NCBI GenBank assembly: GCA_963834875.1
Contig: CAWIDG010000027.1
Location: forward strand, 372,001 to 436,000
Direction of reading: 5' to 3'
DNA: 64,000 bases
Origin: DATAGF01 sp963834875
GTDB taxonomy: Bacteria > Actinomycetota > Thermoleophilia > Miltoncostaeales > Miltoncostaeaceae
The notes beneath the pieces are model-generated. The model saw nothing but the letters and a program-made list of their open reading frames with translations, did no database searches and had not been told where the DNA came from. A program made the position numbers and the translations under genes. Shown here piece by piece: positions 17,026-25,792 of the stretch (the first letter of the stretch is position 1; every line of letters starts with the position of its first letter).

Positions 17026-18548
17026 GCGACCTTCTCCTCGATGCGGGGGAAGAGCGGCCCCGACGGCACGACGCGCGCGCCCTGGCGGCCGGCGCCCCAC
17101 GCGGCGCGCTCCAGCGCGACGTCCGACGGGTCCTGGCCCAGCGCGGCGAGGATGCGCTCCGACGAGCCCGGGACCACGGGCCACAGGAGGATCGCCGCCG
17201 CCCTCAGGCCCTCCGCCAGGCTGAAGAGGGTCTGGTCGAGCTCGGCGGCGCGGGCCGGGTCCTTGGCCAGCGTCCAGGGCGCGCGCTGCTCGACCAGCCG
17301 GTTGAGGCGCTGGACCAGCCGCCAGGCGTCCTCGATCGCCCGCGAGACGTCCAGCCGCTCGTACCCGGCGACGGTCGCCTCGACCGCCTCGGCCACCTCG
17401 GCCGCGACCTCACGGTCCCCGCCGGGGTCGGCCGGCACCACGCCGTCGCGGTAGCGGTCGATCATGCTCACCACGCGGTTGAGGAGGTTGCCCAGCTCGT
17501 TGCCGAGCTCCTGGGAGTAGCGGGCCTCGAAGCCCTCGGCGGTGAAGGTGCCGTCCTCGCCGAAGCGCACCTCGCGGGCGAGGTAGTAGCGCAGGGCGTC
17601 GATCCCGTACTCGGCGATGAACGGGAACGGGTCGACCACGTTGCCGGTGGTCTTGCTCATCTTCTCGCCGCCCTTGAGGACGTAGCCGTGGATCATCTCC
17701 CGCCGCGGCAGCTCCAGCCCCGCGGCCATCAGCAGCGCCGGCCAGATGACGGCGTGGAACTTGAGGATGTCCTTGCCCATGACGTGCAGGTCGGGCGGCC
17801 AGAAGCGGCCCACCAGGTCCTCGCCGGGCCGCGCGTACTCCAGCGCCGTGTAGTAGTTGAAGAGCGCGTCCACCCAGACGTAGACGGTCTGGTCGGGGTC
17901 CCACGGCACCGGCACGCCCCAGCCGGTCCCGGCGCGGGAGATGGAGAGGTCCTCGAGCCCGTCCTCGATCATGCGGCGCGCCTCGTTGCGGCGCGTGGGG
18001 GGCAGCACCCAGTCGGGGTGGGCGTCGTAGTGGGCCAGCAGCCGGTCGCGGTACGCCGAGAGGCGGAAGAACCAGTTCTCCTCCTCGAGCCACTCGACGG
18101 GACGGCCGTGGATGGGGCAGCGCCGGCCCTCGTCCAGCTCGGCCTCGGCGTAGAAGCGTTCGCACGAGGGGCAGTACCAGCCCGCATAGGCGCCGCGGTA
18201 GACGTCGCCCGACTCCCGCAGCCGCTCCATGACGCGCGCGACCCCCTCGGCGTGCTCCGGGTCGGTGGTGCGGATGAAGAAGTCGGTGGTCGCGCCGACG
18301 ACCCCGCCGAGCTGGCGGAAGCGCTCGGCGTTGAGGTCCGCGTGCTCGCGCGGCGTGCGGCCCGCCTCGGCGGCGAGGCGCACCACGCTCGAGCTGTGCT
18401 CGTCGGTGCCCGTGAGGAAGAAGACGTCGTCCCCGCGCTGGCGGTGATGGCGCACGATGACGTCGGCCATGATCGTCGTGTACGCGTGGCCGATGTGCGG
18501 CTCGGCGTTGACGTAGTAGATCGGCGTGGTGAGGTAGAAACGGGCCAC
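17022..18548 (-). CDS. metG: Methionyl-tRNA synthetase
   Basis: It charges tRNA-Met with methionine using ATP. The 508-residue protein is uninterrupted: FYLTTPIYYVNAEPHIGHAY contains the HIGH signature, WYCPSCERFYAEAEL with the later CPIHGRPVEWLEEEN form the zinc-binding knuckle, GKDILKFHAVIWPALLMAAG is the methionine site, and LKGGEKMSKTTGNVVDP is the KMSKS loop (KMSKT). The anticodon-binding helical domain follows, and there is no C-terminal EMAP domain. GTG 18548 (VARFYLTTP) is preferred over an upstream GTG at 18578, which would overlap rsmI. Stop overlaps tatD. Confidence 0.96.
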   Translation of the reverse strand: MARFYLTTPIYYVNAEPHIGHAYTTIMADVIVRHHRQRGDDVFFLTGTDEHSSSVVRLAAEAGRTPREHADLNAERFRQLGGVVGATTDFFIRTTDPEHAEGVARVMERLRESGDVYRGAYAGWYCPSCERFYAEAELDEGRRCPIHGRPVEWLEEENWFFRLSAYRDRLLAHYDAHPDWVLPPTRRNEARRMIEDGLEDLSISRAGTGWGVPVPWDPDQTVYVWVDALFNYYTALEYARPGEDLVGRFWPPDLHVMGKDILKFHAVIWPALLMAAGLELPRREMIHGYVLKGGEKMSKTTGNVVDPFPFIAEYGIDALRYYLAREVRFGEDGTFTAEGFEARYSQELGNELGNLLNRVVSMIDRYRDGVVPADPGGDREVAAEVAEAVEATVAGYERLDVSRAIEDAWRLVQRLNRLVEQRAPWTLAKDPARAAELDQTLFSLAEGLRAAAILLWPVVPGSSERILAALGQDPSDVALERAAWGAGRQGARVVPSGPLFPRIEEKVA

Positions 18549-18558
18549 GCCGCGGAGT

Positions 18559-19416
18559 CTAGTGGGGCCCGCCGGCACCCCCGCCGGAGATGGCCTGCCG
18601 GTAGGCGCGATTGCGCGAGGCGACGCCGAGCGCGGCGGCGACCTCGGCCGCCCGGGCGGGGCTCAGCCCGGCCTCGGCGAGCAGTCCGAGCACCTCGCGC
18701 AGCCGGGCCTCGTCGGGCTCGGCCGGCCCCGCGGCCCCGATCACGACGGTGACCTCGCCGCGCGGCGGCTCACCCAGGCGCTCCGCGACCTCGGCGGCGG
18801 TGCCGCGCACGACCTCCTCGTGCAGCTTGGTGAGCTCGCGGCACACGGCCACCGGCCGCTCGGGCCAGGCCCTCGCGATCTCGCCCAGGAGGGCCGGCAA
18901 CCGCCTCGGGCTCTCGAAGGCGACGGCCGGGACCTCGAGGGCGGCGAGGGCCTCCATCAGCCGCCGCCGCTCGGCGGCCCGCCGAGGCGCGAACCCCAGG
19001 AAGGCGAAGCCGCCCTCGCCCGCAAGGCCCGAGGCGGCCAGGGCCGCGGTGACCGCGCTGGGGCCCGGCACCACCTCGACCGGCACCGACGCGTCGAGCG
19101 CCGCGCGCACCAGCCGGGCGCCGGGGTCGCTGACCAGCGGCATGCCGGCGTCCGACACCAGCGCCACCCGGGCGCCGCCGCGCATGCGCGCCACGAGATC
19201 GGCCGCGCGGGCCGCCTCGTTGTGCTGGTGCACGGCCACCATGGTCGCGTCCGAGCCGGCGTGGCGGAGCAGCGGCGCCGTGCGGCGTGTGTCCTCGCAG
19301 GCCACCACGTCGGCGCCGCGGAGGGCGTCGGCGGCGCGCGGCGAGAGATCGGCCAGGTTGCCGATCGGCGTTCCCACCACGACGAGGGAGCCACCCGTCA
19401 TTGGGGTCCTTGCCAT
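18559..19416 (-). CDS. rsmI: 16S rRNA (cytidine1402-2'-O)-methyltransferase
   Basis: RsmI 2'-O-methylates C1402 in the decoding centre. Signature segments: GSLVVVGTPIGNLADLSPRA, ACEDTRRTAPLLRH, VALVSDAGMPLVSDPGARLV, VPGPSAVTAALAASGL, FLGFAPRRAAERRR, AFESPRRLPALL and CRELTKLHEEVVRG, all in the normal order of this SAM-dependent tetrapyrrole-methylase-fold enzyme. A C-terminal helical tail (LSPARAAEVAAALGVASRNR) is usual. 285 residues. Encoded 10 nt upstream of metG on the same strand, so likely first gene of the rsmI-metG-tatD-rsmA-ispE operon. Confidence 0.95.
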   Translation of the reverse strand: MARTPMTGGSLVVVGTPIGNLADLSPRAADALRGADVVACEDTRRTAPLLRHAGSDATMVAVHQHNEAARAADLVARMRGGARVALVSDAGMPLVSDPGARLVRAALDASVPVEVVPGPSAVTAALAASGLAGEGGFAFLGFAPRRAAERRRLMEALAALEVPAVAFESPRRLPALLGEIARAWPERPVAVCRELTKLHEEVVRGTAAEVAERLGEPPRGEVTVVIGAAGPAEPDEARLREVLGLLAEAGLSPARAAEVAAALGVASRNRAYRQAISGGGAGGPH

Positions 19417-19460
19417 GCCGCAACGGAGGTTGCCGCGGCGGACGCTACCATTGCCCGCCG

Positions 19461-20615
19461 ATGTCCCGGACCACCAAGCCCTACCGGCGCTACCGGTCGC
19501 GCGGGCGCGAGGGCGCGGTCGGCGGCGGCATGGACGAGCTGCGGGCGCTCCGGGCCCGCGAGGCGGAGGAGGCCGCGCCGCCCGGCGGCGCCGTCGCCGA
19601 CCCCCGGCCCCTGCCCCCGGAGCGCCCCGGCCGGCTCGAGCGGCAGCGGCGCCGGGAGCTGCAGCGCCAGGGCCGGCGCTGGTGGTCGCTGCGCGGCCTC
19701 GGCCCCGCGGGCTGGGCCGGCCGCATCGCCCTCCTCCTCCTGGTGGGCGTCATCGCCTGGGCCGGGTTCGGCTGGCTCGCCCTCGACGGGGCGGTGGACG
19801 AGGCCAACGGCAAGATCACCGAGCGCGCGCGGGCGGCGCTCGACCCGCCGCCCGGCGGGATGCTCGGCACGCCCACGAACACGCTGGTCATCGGCGTCGA
19901 CAAGCGCAAGGGGCGCACGCGGAGCCGCGCCGACACGCTGCTGCTGATGCGCACGGACCCCGACTCCGGCCGGATCAAGTACCTGTCGATCCCCCGCGAC
20001 TACCGCGTCGAGCTCCCCGGGCAGGGCACCCAGAAGATCAACGCCTCGTTCTTCTTCGCCGGCCAGGCCGGCGCGATCCGGGCGGTCAAGCGCCTCACCG
20101 GCGTGCCGATCCACCACATCATCGTCATCAAGCTCAACGGGTTCCCGAGGATGGTCGACGCGGTCGGGGGCGTGACCGTCAACAACCCGACCGCCCTGGT
20201 CGACTGCCCCTACGAGAACGGCCGCACGGTCAGCTTCCCGGAGGGCCGGATCTCGCTGAACGGCGCCCGGGCGCTCGAGTACGCGCGCGCCCGCCAGGGG
20301 GCGTGCGGCGGGGACTTCGGCCGGGCGCTGCGGCAGCAGGCCGTGGTGGCGGCGATGAAGGGGCAGGTGCTGTCGCCCGGCAACATCTGGCGCGCGCCCT
20401 GGCGCGGGGCGGACGTGGTGCGGGCGCTCCAGACCGACATCGGCACCATGGACATGATCAAGTTCGGCTGGCTTCAGGCGCGGCTCGACCAGCGGCCCGG
20501 CGACCGCATCCTGCTGTCCGGCGAGATCCTCGAGGTCGGGGGCGTCTCCTACGTGGTCCAGACCGATCCCGACCAGAACGAGCGCGAGATCGCGGAGTTC
20601 ATGAGCGCGTCCTGA
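19461..20615 (+). CDS. LytR-CpsA-Psr family glycopolymer ligase
   Basis: LCP enzymes transfer lipid-linked teichoic acid, arabinogalactan or capsule polymers to peptidoglycan outside the membrane. The 384-residue protein has a long charged cytoplasmic N-terminus (about 90 residues, Arg-rich RRRELQRQGRRWWSLRG), one membrane helix IALLLLVGVIAWAGFGWLAL, then the LCP domain: NTLVIGVDKRKGRTRSRADT, LSIPRDYRVELPGQGTQKIN, and DCPYENGRTVSFPEG with SLNGARALEYARARQGACGG. The arginines and aspartate that bind the pyrophosphate are kept. ATG 19461. It could process the exopolysaccharide made from the 44-64 kb locus, although this is only plausible. Confidence 0.9.
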   Translation: MSRTTKPYRRYRSRGREGAVGGGMDELRALRAREAEEAAPPGGAVADPRPLPPERPGRLERQRRRELQRQGRRWWSLRGLGPAGWAGRIALLLLVGVIAWAGFGWLALDGAVDEANGKITERARAALDPPPGGMLGTPTNTLVIGVDKRKGRTRSRADTLLLMRTDPDSGRIKYLSIPRDYRVELPGQGTQKINASFFFAGQAGAIRAVKRLTGVPIHHIIVIKLNGFPRMVDAVGGVTVNNPTALVDCPYENGRTVSFPEGRISLNGARALEYARARQGACGGDFGRALRQQAVVAAMKGQVLSPGNIWRAPWRGADVVRALQTDIGTMDMIKFGWLQARLDQRPGDRILLSGEILEVGGVSYVVQTDPDQNEREIAEFMSAS

Positions 20616-20627
20616 GCGCGGCTCAGG
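20611..20627. terminator. Bidirectional hairpin between convergent genes
   Basis: CCTGAGC at 20611-20617 and GCTCAGG at 20621-20627 form a 7-bp perfect stem with a 3-nt loop. The stem contains the TGA of the LCP gene and the complementary TCA of the ktrA gene. No U-run follows, as usual in high-GC genomes, so it could act on both strands without a classic T-tract. Confidence 0.45.
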
Positions 20628-21279
20628 GGAGGGCGGCGAACCCCTCCGCCTTCTCGCGCCGGCCGGCGACCACCATGAGGTCGCCGTCGCGGACGACGGT
20701 CTCGGGCGTCGCGTAGGTGAATCCCCCTTCGGGGGTCTTCACGGCGACGACGGTGACCTCGTACCGGCTGCGCAGCTTGGCGTCCTTGAGGGTCGCGCCC
20801 GTGAGCTCGCGCGGCGTCGTCGTCTCGATGAGGACGAAGTCCTCGTCGAGCTCGACGTAGTCGATCGTGCGGCCCACCATCGTGTGGGCCACCCGGACCC
20901 CCATCTCGCGCTCCGGCAGGACGACCCGATGGGCCCCGACGCGCTCGAGGATCGCGGCGTGCTCGGGCGTCACCGCCTTGGCCCAGATCCGGCCCACCCC
21001 CAGGTCGACCAGCGCGTAGGTCGCGAGGATGCTCGCCTGCATGTCGGTGCCGATCGTGACGGCCGCCCGGTTGAAGTCGGCGGCGCCGATCTGGCGCAGC
21101 GCCTCGGCGTCGGTGGCGTCGGCCTGGACCACGTGGGTCATGTCGGCCGCGCATGCCTGCACGACCCTCGGGGAGGCGTCCACGCCGAGGACGTCGTTGC
21201 CGAGGCGGGTCAGCGTCTCGGCGAGGGCGCGGCCGAAGCGGCCGAGGCCGATCACGAGGGTCTGGTCGTCGCTAGCCAA
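20623..21279 (-). CDS. ktrA: Regulatory subunit of a Ktr/Trk potassium uptake system
   Basis: Cytosolic RCK protein that gates the KtrB/TrkH channel in response to nucleotides. 218 residues: N-terminal Rossmann domain LVIGLGRFGRALAETLTRLG (GxGxxG), DASPRVVQACAAD, and a C-terminal TrkA-C domain ELTGATLKDAKLRSRYEVTV with GDLMVVAGRREKAEGFAALP. The size is that of a single RCK unit (KtrA-like) rather than the duplicated E. coli TrkA. It lies downstream of the channel gene with an 8-nt overlap, which supports a two-gene KtrAB operon. Confidence 0.9.
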   Translation of the reverse strand: MASDDQTLVIGLGRFGRALAETLTRLGNDVLGVDASPRVVQACAADMTHVVQADATDAEALRQIGAADFNRAAVTIGTDMQASILATYALVDLGVGRIWAKAVTPEHAAILERVGAHRVVLPEREMGVRVAHTMVGRTIDYVELDEDFVLIETTTPRELTGATLKDAKLRSRYEVTVVAVKTPEGGFTYATPETVVRDGDLMVVAGRREKAEGFAALP

Positions 21280-22630
21280 CGATCGGCCTTTCCTCCGGGT
21301 GGCTGAACCGGCGCTCGCGCTCGCGCAGGACGAGGGCGACGCCGAGGGTGATGGGCCCCACGCGTCCGAGGAACATCAGGACCATGAGTATCGCTTGCCC
21401 CAGCGTGTCGAGCATCCCCGTGACGCCGGTCGACAGCCCGGTCGTCGAGAACGCCGAGATGCTCTCGAAGAGCGCGCTCGACAGGCCGAGCCCGTTGGTC
21501 GCCACCAGGAGCAGGGTCGCGAGCACGACTGCGCCGGAGGCGACGACCACGATGGTCAGGGCCTGGCGGAGGGTCGGCGCCGGCACGCCGCGTCCGAAGG
21601 CGACCACCTCGCGCTCGCCGCGAATCTCGGCCCGGACGATGAGGAGCAGCACGGCGAGGGTCGTGACCTTGATGCCGCCCGCGGGGGACGCGCTGCCGCC
21701 GCCGATGAACATCAGGATGTCGGTCACCAGGAGCGAGTCGGGCCCCATCTGGCCGTAGTCGACCGCGTTGAAGCCGGCGTTCCGGGCGGTGACCGCCGCG
21801 AAGAAGCCGCCGAGCAGCTTGCCCGAGGGGCTCTCGGAGCCGAAGGTGCCCGGGTCGTCCCACCCCAGCCCCGTGAGCAGGGCGAAGCCGACCACGAGCA
21901 GGGTGCCGGTGGTCACGAGGGTGAGCTTGCTGTGCAGGCTCCACCGCTCGGGCGCGCCGGGACGGGTGCGCAGCTCGAGCCACACGGGGAAGCCCAGGCC
22001 GCCGACGATGATCGCGATCGCCAGCGGCACCAGGATGAAGCCGTCGGTCGCGAAGCCGATCAGGTTGTCGGAGAACAGCGAGAAGCCGGCCTGGTTGAAC
22101 GCCGCCACCCCGTGGAACAGCCCCTGCCAGAGCGCCTCGCCGAACGAGCGCCCCAGGCCGAGCCAGAAGCGCAGCGTCAGCGCGGCCACGACCAGCGCCT
22201 CCACGCTCAGCGTGAAGACCACGATGAAGCCGACGAGGCGCCTGAGGCTGCTGGCGTCCGCGGTCTGGGTCTCCGCCTGGGCCGCGAGCCGCCCGCGCAA
22301 CCCGACGCGGCGGCTGATCAGGATGATCAGCAGCGAGGCGCTCGTGACGATGCCGAGCCCCCCCAGCTGCACCAGCCCCAGGATCACGGCCTGCCCGAAC
22401 GGGCTCCAGTAGGTGGCGGTGTCGACCGTCGCCAGGCCGGTCACGGTGACCGCCGAGGCGGCCGTGAAGGCGGCGGTCTCGAACGGCGCCCGCCCCGGCC
22501 CCGCCGCCGCGGCGCCCAGGCTGAGCAGGACCGTCCCGACCATGATCGCCGCGGCGAAGCCGACGACGACGACGCGCGCGGGGTGGAGCAAGAAGCGCCG
22601 CGCGGGTTTCCGGGGGATCCCGCGCGCCAC
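21272..22630 (-). CDS. ktrB: TrkH/KtrB-family potassium transporter
   Basis: Integral membrane ion-translocating subunit. The 452-residue product has eight to ten membrane helices in the four-repeat P-loop arrangement: selectivity-filter-like glycines in TAASAVTVTGLATVDTATYW, VAAFNQAGFSLFSDN, AVTARNAGFNAVDYG and SAFSTTGLSTGVTG. GTG 22630 is chosen because it follows the fmdB stop by 5 nt and puts a basic segment (RKPARRFLLHPARV) before the first helix. Preceded by fmdB and followed by ktrA, it is probably transcribed from the promoter in front of fmdB. Confidence 0.92.
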   Translation of the reverse strand: MARGIPRKPARRFLLHPARVVVVGFAAAIMVGTVLLSLGAAAAGPGRAPFETAAFTAASAVTVTGLATVDTATYWSPFGQAVILGLVQLGGLGIVTSASLLIILISRRVGLRGRLAAQAETQTADASSLRRLVGFIVVFTLSVEALVVAALTLRFWLGLGRSFGEALWQGLFHGVAAFNQAGFSLFSDNLIGFATDGFILVPLAIAIIVGGLGFPVWLELRTRPGAPERWSLHSKLTLVTTGTLLVVGFALLTGLGWDDPGTFGSESPSGKLLGGFFAAVTARNAGFNAVDYGQMGPDSLLVTDILMFIGGGSASPAGGIKVTTLAVLLLIVRAEIRGEREVVAFGRGVPAPTLRQALTIVVVASGAVVLATLLLVATNGLGLSSALFESISAFSTTGLSTGVTGMLDTLGQAILMVLMFLGRVGPITLGVALVLRERERRFSHPEERPIVG

Positions 22631-22635
22631 GGCGC

Positions 22636-22968
22636 TCAGACCTTGTCCAGCCCCACCGTCTTGCCGCCCGACGAGCCGGAGCCCGCCTTGGCGGGCTTCT
22701 CGGCGGCCTTGCCCTCGCCCCCGGAGGAGCCGTTCGAGGAGGCCTCCCCGGACCCCGCCGCGCCGGAGTCCTCGCCGGCGCCGCGCCGCCTGCTGCCGTA
22801 GTCGGTGTTGTGGAAGCCCGTGCCCTTGAAGTGGATCGCGGGCGCGAAGAGCATCTTGGCCACCTGCCCGCCGCAGACCTCGCACTCGGAGATCGGGTCG
22901 TCGGACATGCGCTGGGACACCTCGAACTGGTGCCCGCAATCGTTGCAGCGATACTCGTAGATCGGCAC
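22636..22968 (-). CDS. FmdB-family zinc-ribbon regulatory protein
   Basis: 110 residues. The N-terminal zinc ribbon MPIYEYRCNDCGHQFEVSQR with SECEVCGG provides four cysteines, followed by KMLFAPAIHFKGTGFHNTDY, the usual end of the compact FmdB domain. A Gly/Ser/Lys-rich disordered tail (SNGSSGGEGKAAEKPAKAG) completes it. FmdB-type proteins are small putative regulators whose target is mostly unknown. It begins at ATG 22968, with a TATAAT box at 23013-23018 and a CIRCE-like inverted repeat further upstream. It leads into ktrB with 5 nt between stop and start, so it could affect expression of potassium transport. Confidence 0.85.
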   Translation of the reverse strand: MPIYEYRCNDCGHQFEVSQRMSDDPISECEVCGGQVAKMLFAPAIHFKGTGFHNTDYGSRRRGAGEDSGAAGSGEASSNGSSGGEGKAAEKPAKAGSGSSGGKTVGLDKV

Positions 22969-23012
22969 GAATCCACCTCGGACGGGAATGCGGCGTGGAA
23001 GCGCCGCGCAGG

Positions 23013-23018
23013 ATTATA
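23013..23018 (-). promoter_or_regulatory. Candidate -10 box for fmdB-ktrBA
   Basis: On the minus strand TATAAT reads from 23018 to 23013, 45 nt before the fmdB ATG. In such GC-rich DNA a perfect consensus hexamer is rare. No good TTGACA lies 17 nt upstream; the CIRCE-like repeat covers that place. Confidence 0.5.
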
Positions 23019-23037
23019 GCGCCGCCTCAGGCCGACT

Positions 23038-23064
23038 CTGGCACTCTCGCCCGGAGTGTGCCAA
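23038..23064. promoter_or_regulatory. CIRCE-like inverted repeat
   Basis: CTGGCACTC (23038-23046), nine spacer bases, and GTGTGCCAA (23056-23064) match the layout of the HrcA operator (consensus TTAGCACTC-N9-GAGTGCTAA): left arm 7 of 9 consensus bases, and both arms 7 of 9 complementary. It lies between divergent fmdB and the polysaccharide deacetylase gene, over the expected -35 region of the fmdB promoter. If real, it would place a zinc-ribbon regulator and potassium uptake under heat-shock control. Confidence 0.45.
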
Positions 23065-23149
23065 GGCGGCCGTGGCCGGGCCGGGCCGGCGGCGGTCGTT
23101 GATACCATCGGCCGTGGTCCCGGCGACCTGAGCCAGGCACCGCTCCGAC

Positions 23150-23944
23150 ATGACGCCGCCGATGCGAAAGGGCCAGGCCGTGCGCCGCGCCGCGTGGCTG
23201 GGCTTCGGCGCCGCCGTCGCCGCCGCGGCGCTGGCGCGCCGGCGCCCGGTCGCCGCCATCGCCGCCGCCGCCGGCGCGGCCCTCGCGGGCGCCGCGGCGT
23301 TCATGCCCGCCAACCCGGCCTTCGGCCGCGCGCTCGCGCGCGGCCCGCGCGACCGCCCGCGGGCGGCGCTGACCTTCGACGACGGGCCGGGGCCGTCAAC
23401 GCCGGCCGTCCTCGACGCCCTCGCCGAGGCGGGCGCGCGCGCCACCTTCTTCGTCCTCGGCCGCCAGGCCGAGCGCCACCCGGAGCTCGTGCGCCGCATC
23501 GTCGCCGACGGCCACCAGCTCGCCAGCCACGGCTACGACCACGGGATCCTGATCTTCCGCGGCGCGGGGCACGTCGAGGACCAGCTGCGCCGCTCCGAGC
23601 GCGCGGCCGAGGCGGCCGCGGGGGCGGGCGCGATGTCGCGCCTGTTCCGAGCGCCCCACGGATTCCGAGGCCCCGCCACCGCGCTCGGGGCGCGCCGCGC
23701 GGGCTACCGGATGGCCGCCTGGACCCGCGGCGTCTTCGACTCCGCCGACCCGGGCGCCGCGGCCATCGCCCGCCGCGCCGCCCGCGGGCTCGAGCCCGGC
23801 GCCATCCTGCTGCTGCACGACGCCGACGGATGGGCGCCGGAGCGCCCCCGCCAGCAGACCGCCGACGCCCTGCCCGAGATCTGCCGCGCCGCGCGCGCGC
23901 GCGGGCTCGAGCTCGTGACCCTCGACGAGCTGGTCGTCGCATGA
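23150..23944 (+). CDS. Polysaccharide deacetylase (NodB/CE4 family)
   Basis: Removes N- or O-acetyl groups from cell-wall or exopolysaccharide sugars outside the membrane. 264 residues: N-terminal hydrophobic anchor AAWLGFGAAVAAAALARR and AVAAIAAAAGAALAGAAAF-type helices, then the NodB domain with TFDDGPGPSTPAVLDALAEA (motif 1, catalytic Asp and metal Asp), LASHGYDHGIL (motif 2, HxxxH), FRAPHGFRGP (motif 3) and ILLLHDADGW (motif 5). ATG 23150. The stop overlaps the next gene's ATG (ATGA at 23941), so the two membrane-associated proteins are co-expressed. Confidence 0.9.
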   Translation: MTPPMRKGQAVRRAAWLGFGAAVAAAALARRRPVAAIAAAAGAALAGAAAFMPANPAFGRALARGPRDRPRAALTFDDGPGPSTPAVLDALAEAGARATFFVLGRQAERHPELVRRIVADGHQLASHGYDHGILIFRGAGHVEDQLRRSERAAEAAAGAGAMSRLFRAPHGFRGPATALGARRAGYRMAAWTRGVFDSADPGAAAIARRAARGLEPGAILLLHDADGWAPERPRQQTADALPEICRAARARGLELVTLDELVVA

Positions 23945-25036
23945 CCACCCAGGCCGCCGAACGCCGCCCGCTGAGCCGGCGCCTCGCGTGGCCGCTCGCC
24001 CGGATCCTGGTCATCCTGGCGGTCGGGGCGGTGGCGGTCTGGAAGCTCGACCTCGGCGAGGTGAGGGACGCCTTCGCCATCACGTCGTGGGGCTTCCTCG
24101 CCCTGGCGGTCGTGGCGAACTTCATCTCGGTCGGCGTGGAAGGGCCTCGCGTGGAAGGCGGTGGTGGACGCCCTCCCGAGCCTGCGGATGAAGACCCGCT
24201 TCCGCGACATCCTCAGCCCGCTCTTCGTCGGCTTCCTCTTCAACACCGTGCTCGCCGCGCGCCTGGGCGAGATCGTGAAGGTGCTGCTGCTGCGGCGGCG
24301 CCTGGAGCGGCGCGGCGAGCGCCCGCCCACCACCACGCTCCTCGGCACCGTCGTGGCCGAGAACCTCGTCTCGACCCTCGCCTGGGTCGGGCTCGTGATC
24401 GCGATCGGGCTCTTCCTGCCGCTGCCCTCCTACGCCTGGGTCGCCTCCATCAGCCTCGGCGTCGGGTGCCTGGCGATCGTCGTGGTGGCGCTGCTCTCAA
24501 GCCCCGGACGACAGCTGCCGCCCTGGCTGCGCACCGGCCCGCTCTGGGCGCGGGCGACCCGGGCCGTGTCGCGGCTGTGGGGGGCGGTCCGCGAGAGCCA
24601 CCTCGGGCTGCGGGACCCGCGCCAGATGAGCCTCGTCGTCGGCGCCAGCCTCCTCTGCTGGATCTCCCAGTGGGCCGGCATCTACTTCACGCTGATCGCC
24701 TTCGGCCTCGAGGAGGTCGGCTGGGGGGGCGCCGGCCTCCTGCTCGTGACGATCACGCTCGCGCAGGCCTTCCCGGTCCTGCCGGGCAACGTGCTCGTGT
24801 TCCAGGCGGCCGCGGTCGTGCCGCTGACGGCCTCCTACGGCGTCGGCGCGGCCGAGGCGATCGCGTTCTCCGTGGTGTTGCAGGCCACGGAGGCGCTGGT
24901 GGGCGTGGCCGTCGGGTTCCTCTTCCTCATCGCGGAGGGCGTCGGGTTCAAGCAGCTCCGCCGTCAGGCCGAGGAGGAGAACGAGCGCGTCGGCCCGCGC
25001 GAGCCGACGATCGTCAACACGCTCGCCGGCCCCTGA
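23941..25036 (+). CDS. Lysylphosphatidylglycerol-synthase-TM/UPF0104 family membrane protein (frameshifted)
   Basis: About 365 residues with seven or eight membrane helices; the family (flippase-like domain, PF03706) includes the flippase part of MprF and uncharacterised relatives in lipid or glycolipid translocation. Seen: ILVILAVGAVAVWKLDL, GFLALAVVANFISVGV, the conserved LFVGFLFNTVLAARLGEIVK, VAENLVSTLAWVGLVIAIGL, LTASYGVGAAEAIAFSVVLQ and ALVGVAVGFLFLIAEG. One extra G near 24141 shifts the frame; removing it gives GVKGLAWKAVVDALPSLRMK, the usual sequence of the family. Pairing with a polysaccharide deacetylase suggests handling of a lipid-linked sugar. Confidence 0.85.
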
Positions 25037-25039
25037 GCC

Positions 25040-25067
25040 GGCCCGCCGGGCCGTGGTCCGGCGGGCC
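25040..25067. terminator. Strong hairpin after the UPF0104 gene
   Basis: GGCCCGCCGG (25040-25049) and CCGGCGGGCC (25058-25067) form a perfect 10-bp GC stem with an 8-nt loop, 4 nt after the stop codon. No T-tract follows. It likely ends the deacetylase-UPF0104 transcript. Confidence 0.65.
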
Positions 25068-25255
25068 GCGTGTCACAGCCGGTCACGGCAGGGCCACCGG
25101 TTCATCACCCAGCGGCCCGCGCCGTGGTCCAGGATGCCCGTGGCTCCAGCCGGCCGAGACGCGCCCCGCCGGCGGGCTGGGGCCACCCGAGGGCCGGGAC
25201 GCCGGCCTCGGCGCGGCGGGCGGGGGTCGGGGGGCCCCTTCCCGCCGATCGCCCC

Positions 25256-25761
25256 TCAGGCGGGCGAGGAGCCCTCGGCCCCCAGCCGTCGCCAGAACCC
25301 CGCCATCTCCTCGAGCTCGCCGTCGCTGAACCGCGACAGGAACCGGCGCCGGACGTCGGCGAGGTGGCTCGCCCGAGCGGCTCGGAGGCGCCCCCGGCCC
25401 GTCGGCGTGAGGGCGACCTCGGCGCCCCGGCCGTCCTCCTCGCAGGCCTCCTTGACCACCAGCCCGGCTCGGACGAGGCGGTCGACCAGCCGGCTGACGC
25501 CGCTCACCGTGAGCAGGGTCGCCGCCGACAGCTCCGACACCCGCATCGCCGTCGTGGCGCGTCGCCGACGAGCATCAGGACCTCGTACGCGCTGAGGGAG
25601 ATGCCGTGCCGCTCGCGCATCTCCTCGTCCATCTCGCCGATCAGGGAGGCGTGGACGCGCAGCAGGCCGCGCCACGCCCCGAGCTCCAGCGGCGTCAGCG
25701 GCTCCCCGTCGGCCCGCCGGGCGGCCGCCGTCGCGGCCGGGGCGTTTGCATTTGCTTGCAT
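25256..25761 (-). CDS. MarR-family transcriptional regulator (frameshifted)
   Basis: A winged-helix dimeric repressor, divergent from and probably controlling the glyoxalase-CMD-esterase operon. N-terminal part: PLTPLELGAWRGLLRVHASL and MRERHGISLSAYEVLMLVGD. C-terminal part in another frame: MRVSELSAATLLTVSGVSRL, then VDRLVRAGLVVKEACEEDGR (recognition helix and wing) and GRGRLRAARASHLADVRRRF. The frame change is near 25560. Joined length about 168 residues, standard. ATG 25761. There are no family cysteines positioned as in MhqR or OhrR that I can assign, so the signal is unknown. Confidence 0.88.
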
Positions 25762-25776
25762 CGTCAACTACTCTCG

Positions 25777-25792
25777 TTGCTTGATCATGCAA
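25777..25792. promoter_or_regulatory. MarR-type palindromic operator
   Basis: TTGCTTGATCATGCAA is a 16-nt near-perfect palindrome (one mismatched base pair) lying 16 nt from the regulator's ATG and covering the first possible ATG of the divergent VOC gene. Position and symmetry fit autoregulation plus repression of the operon by the MarR-family protein. Confidence 0.6.
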
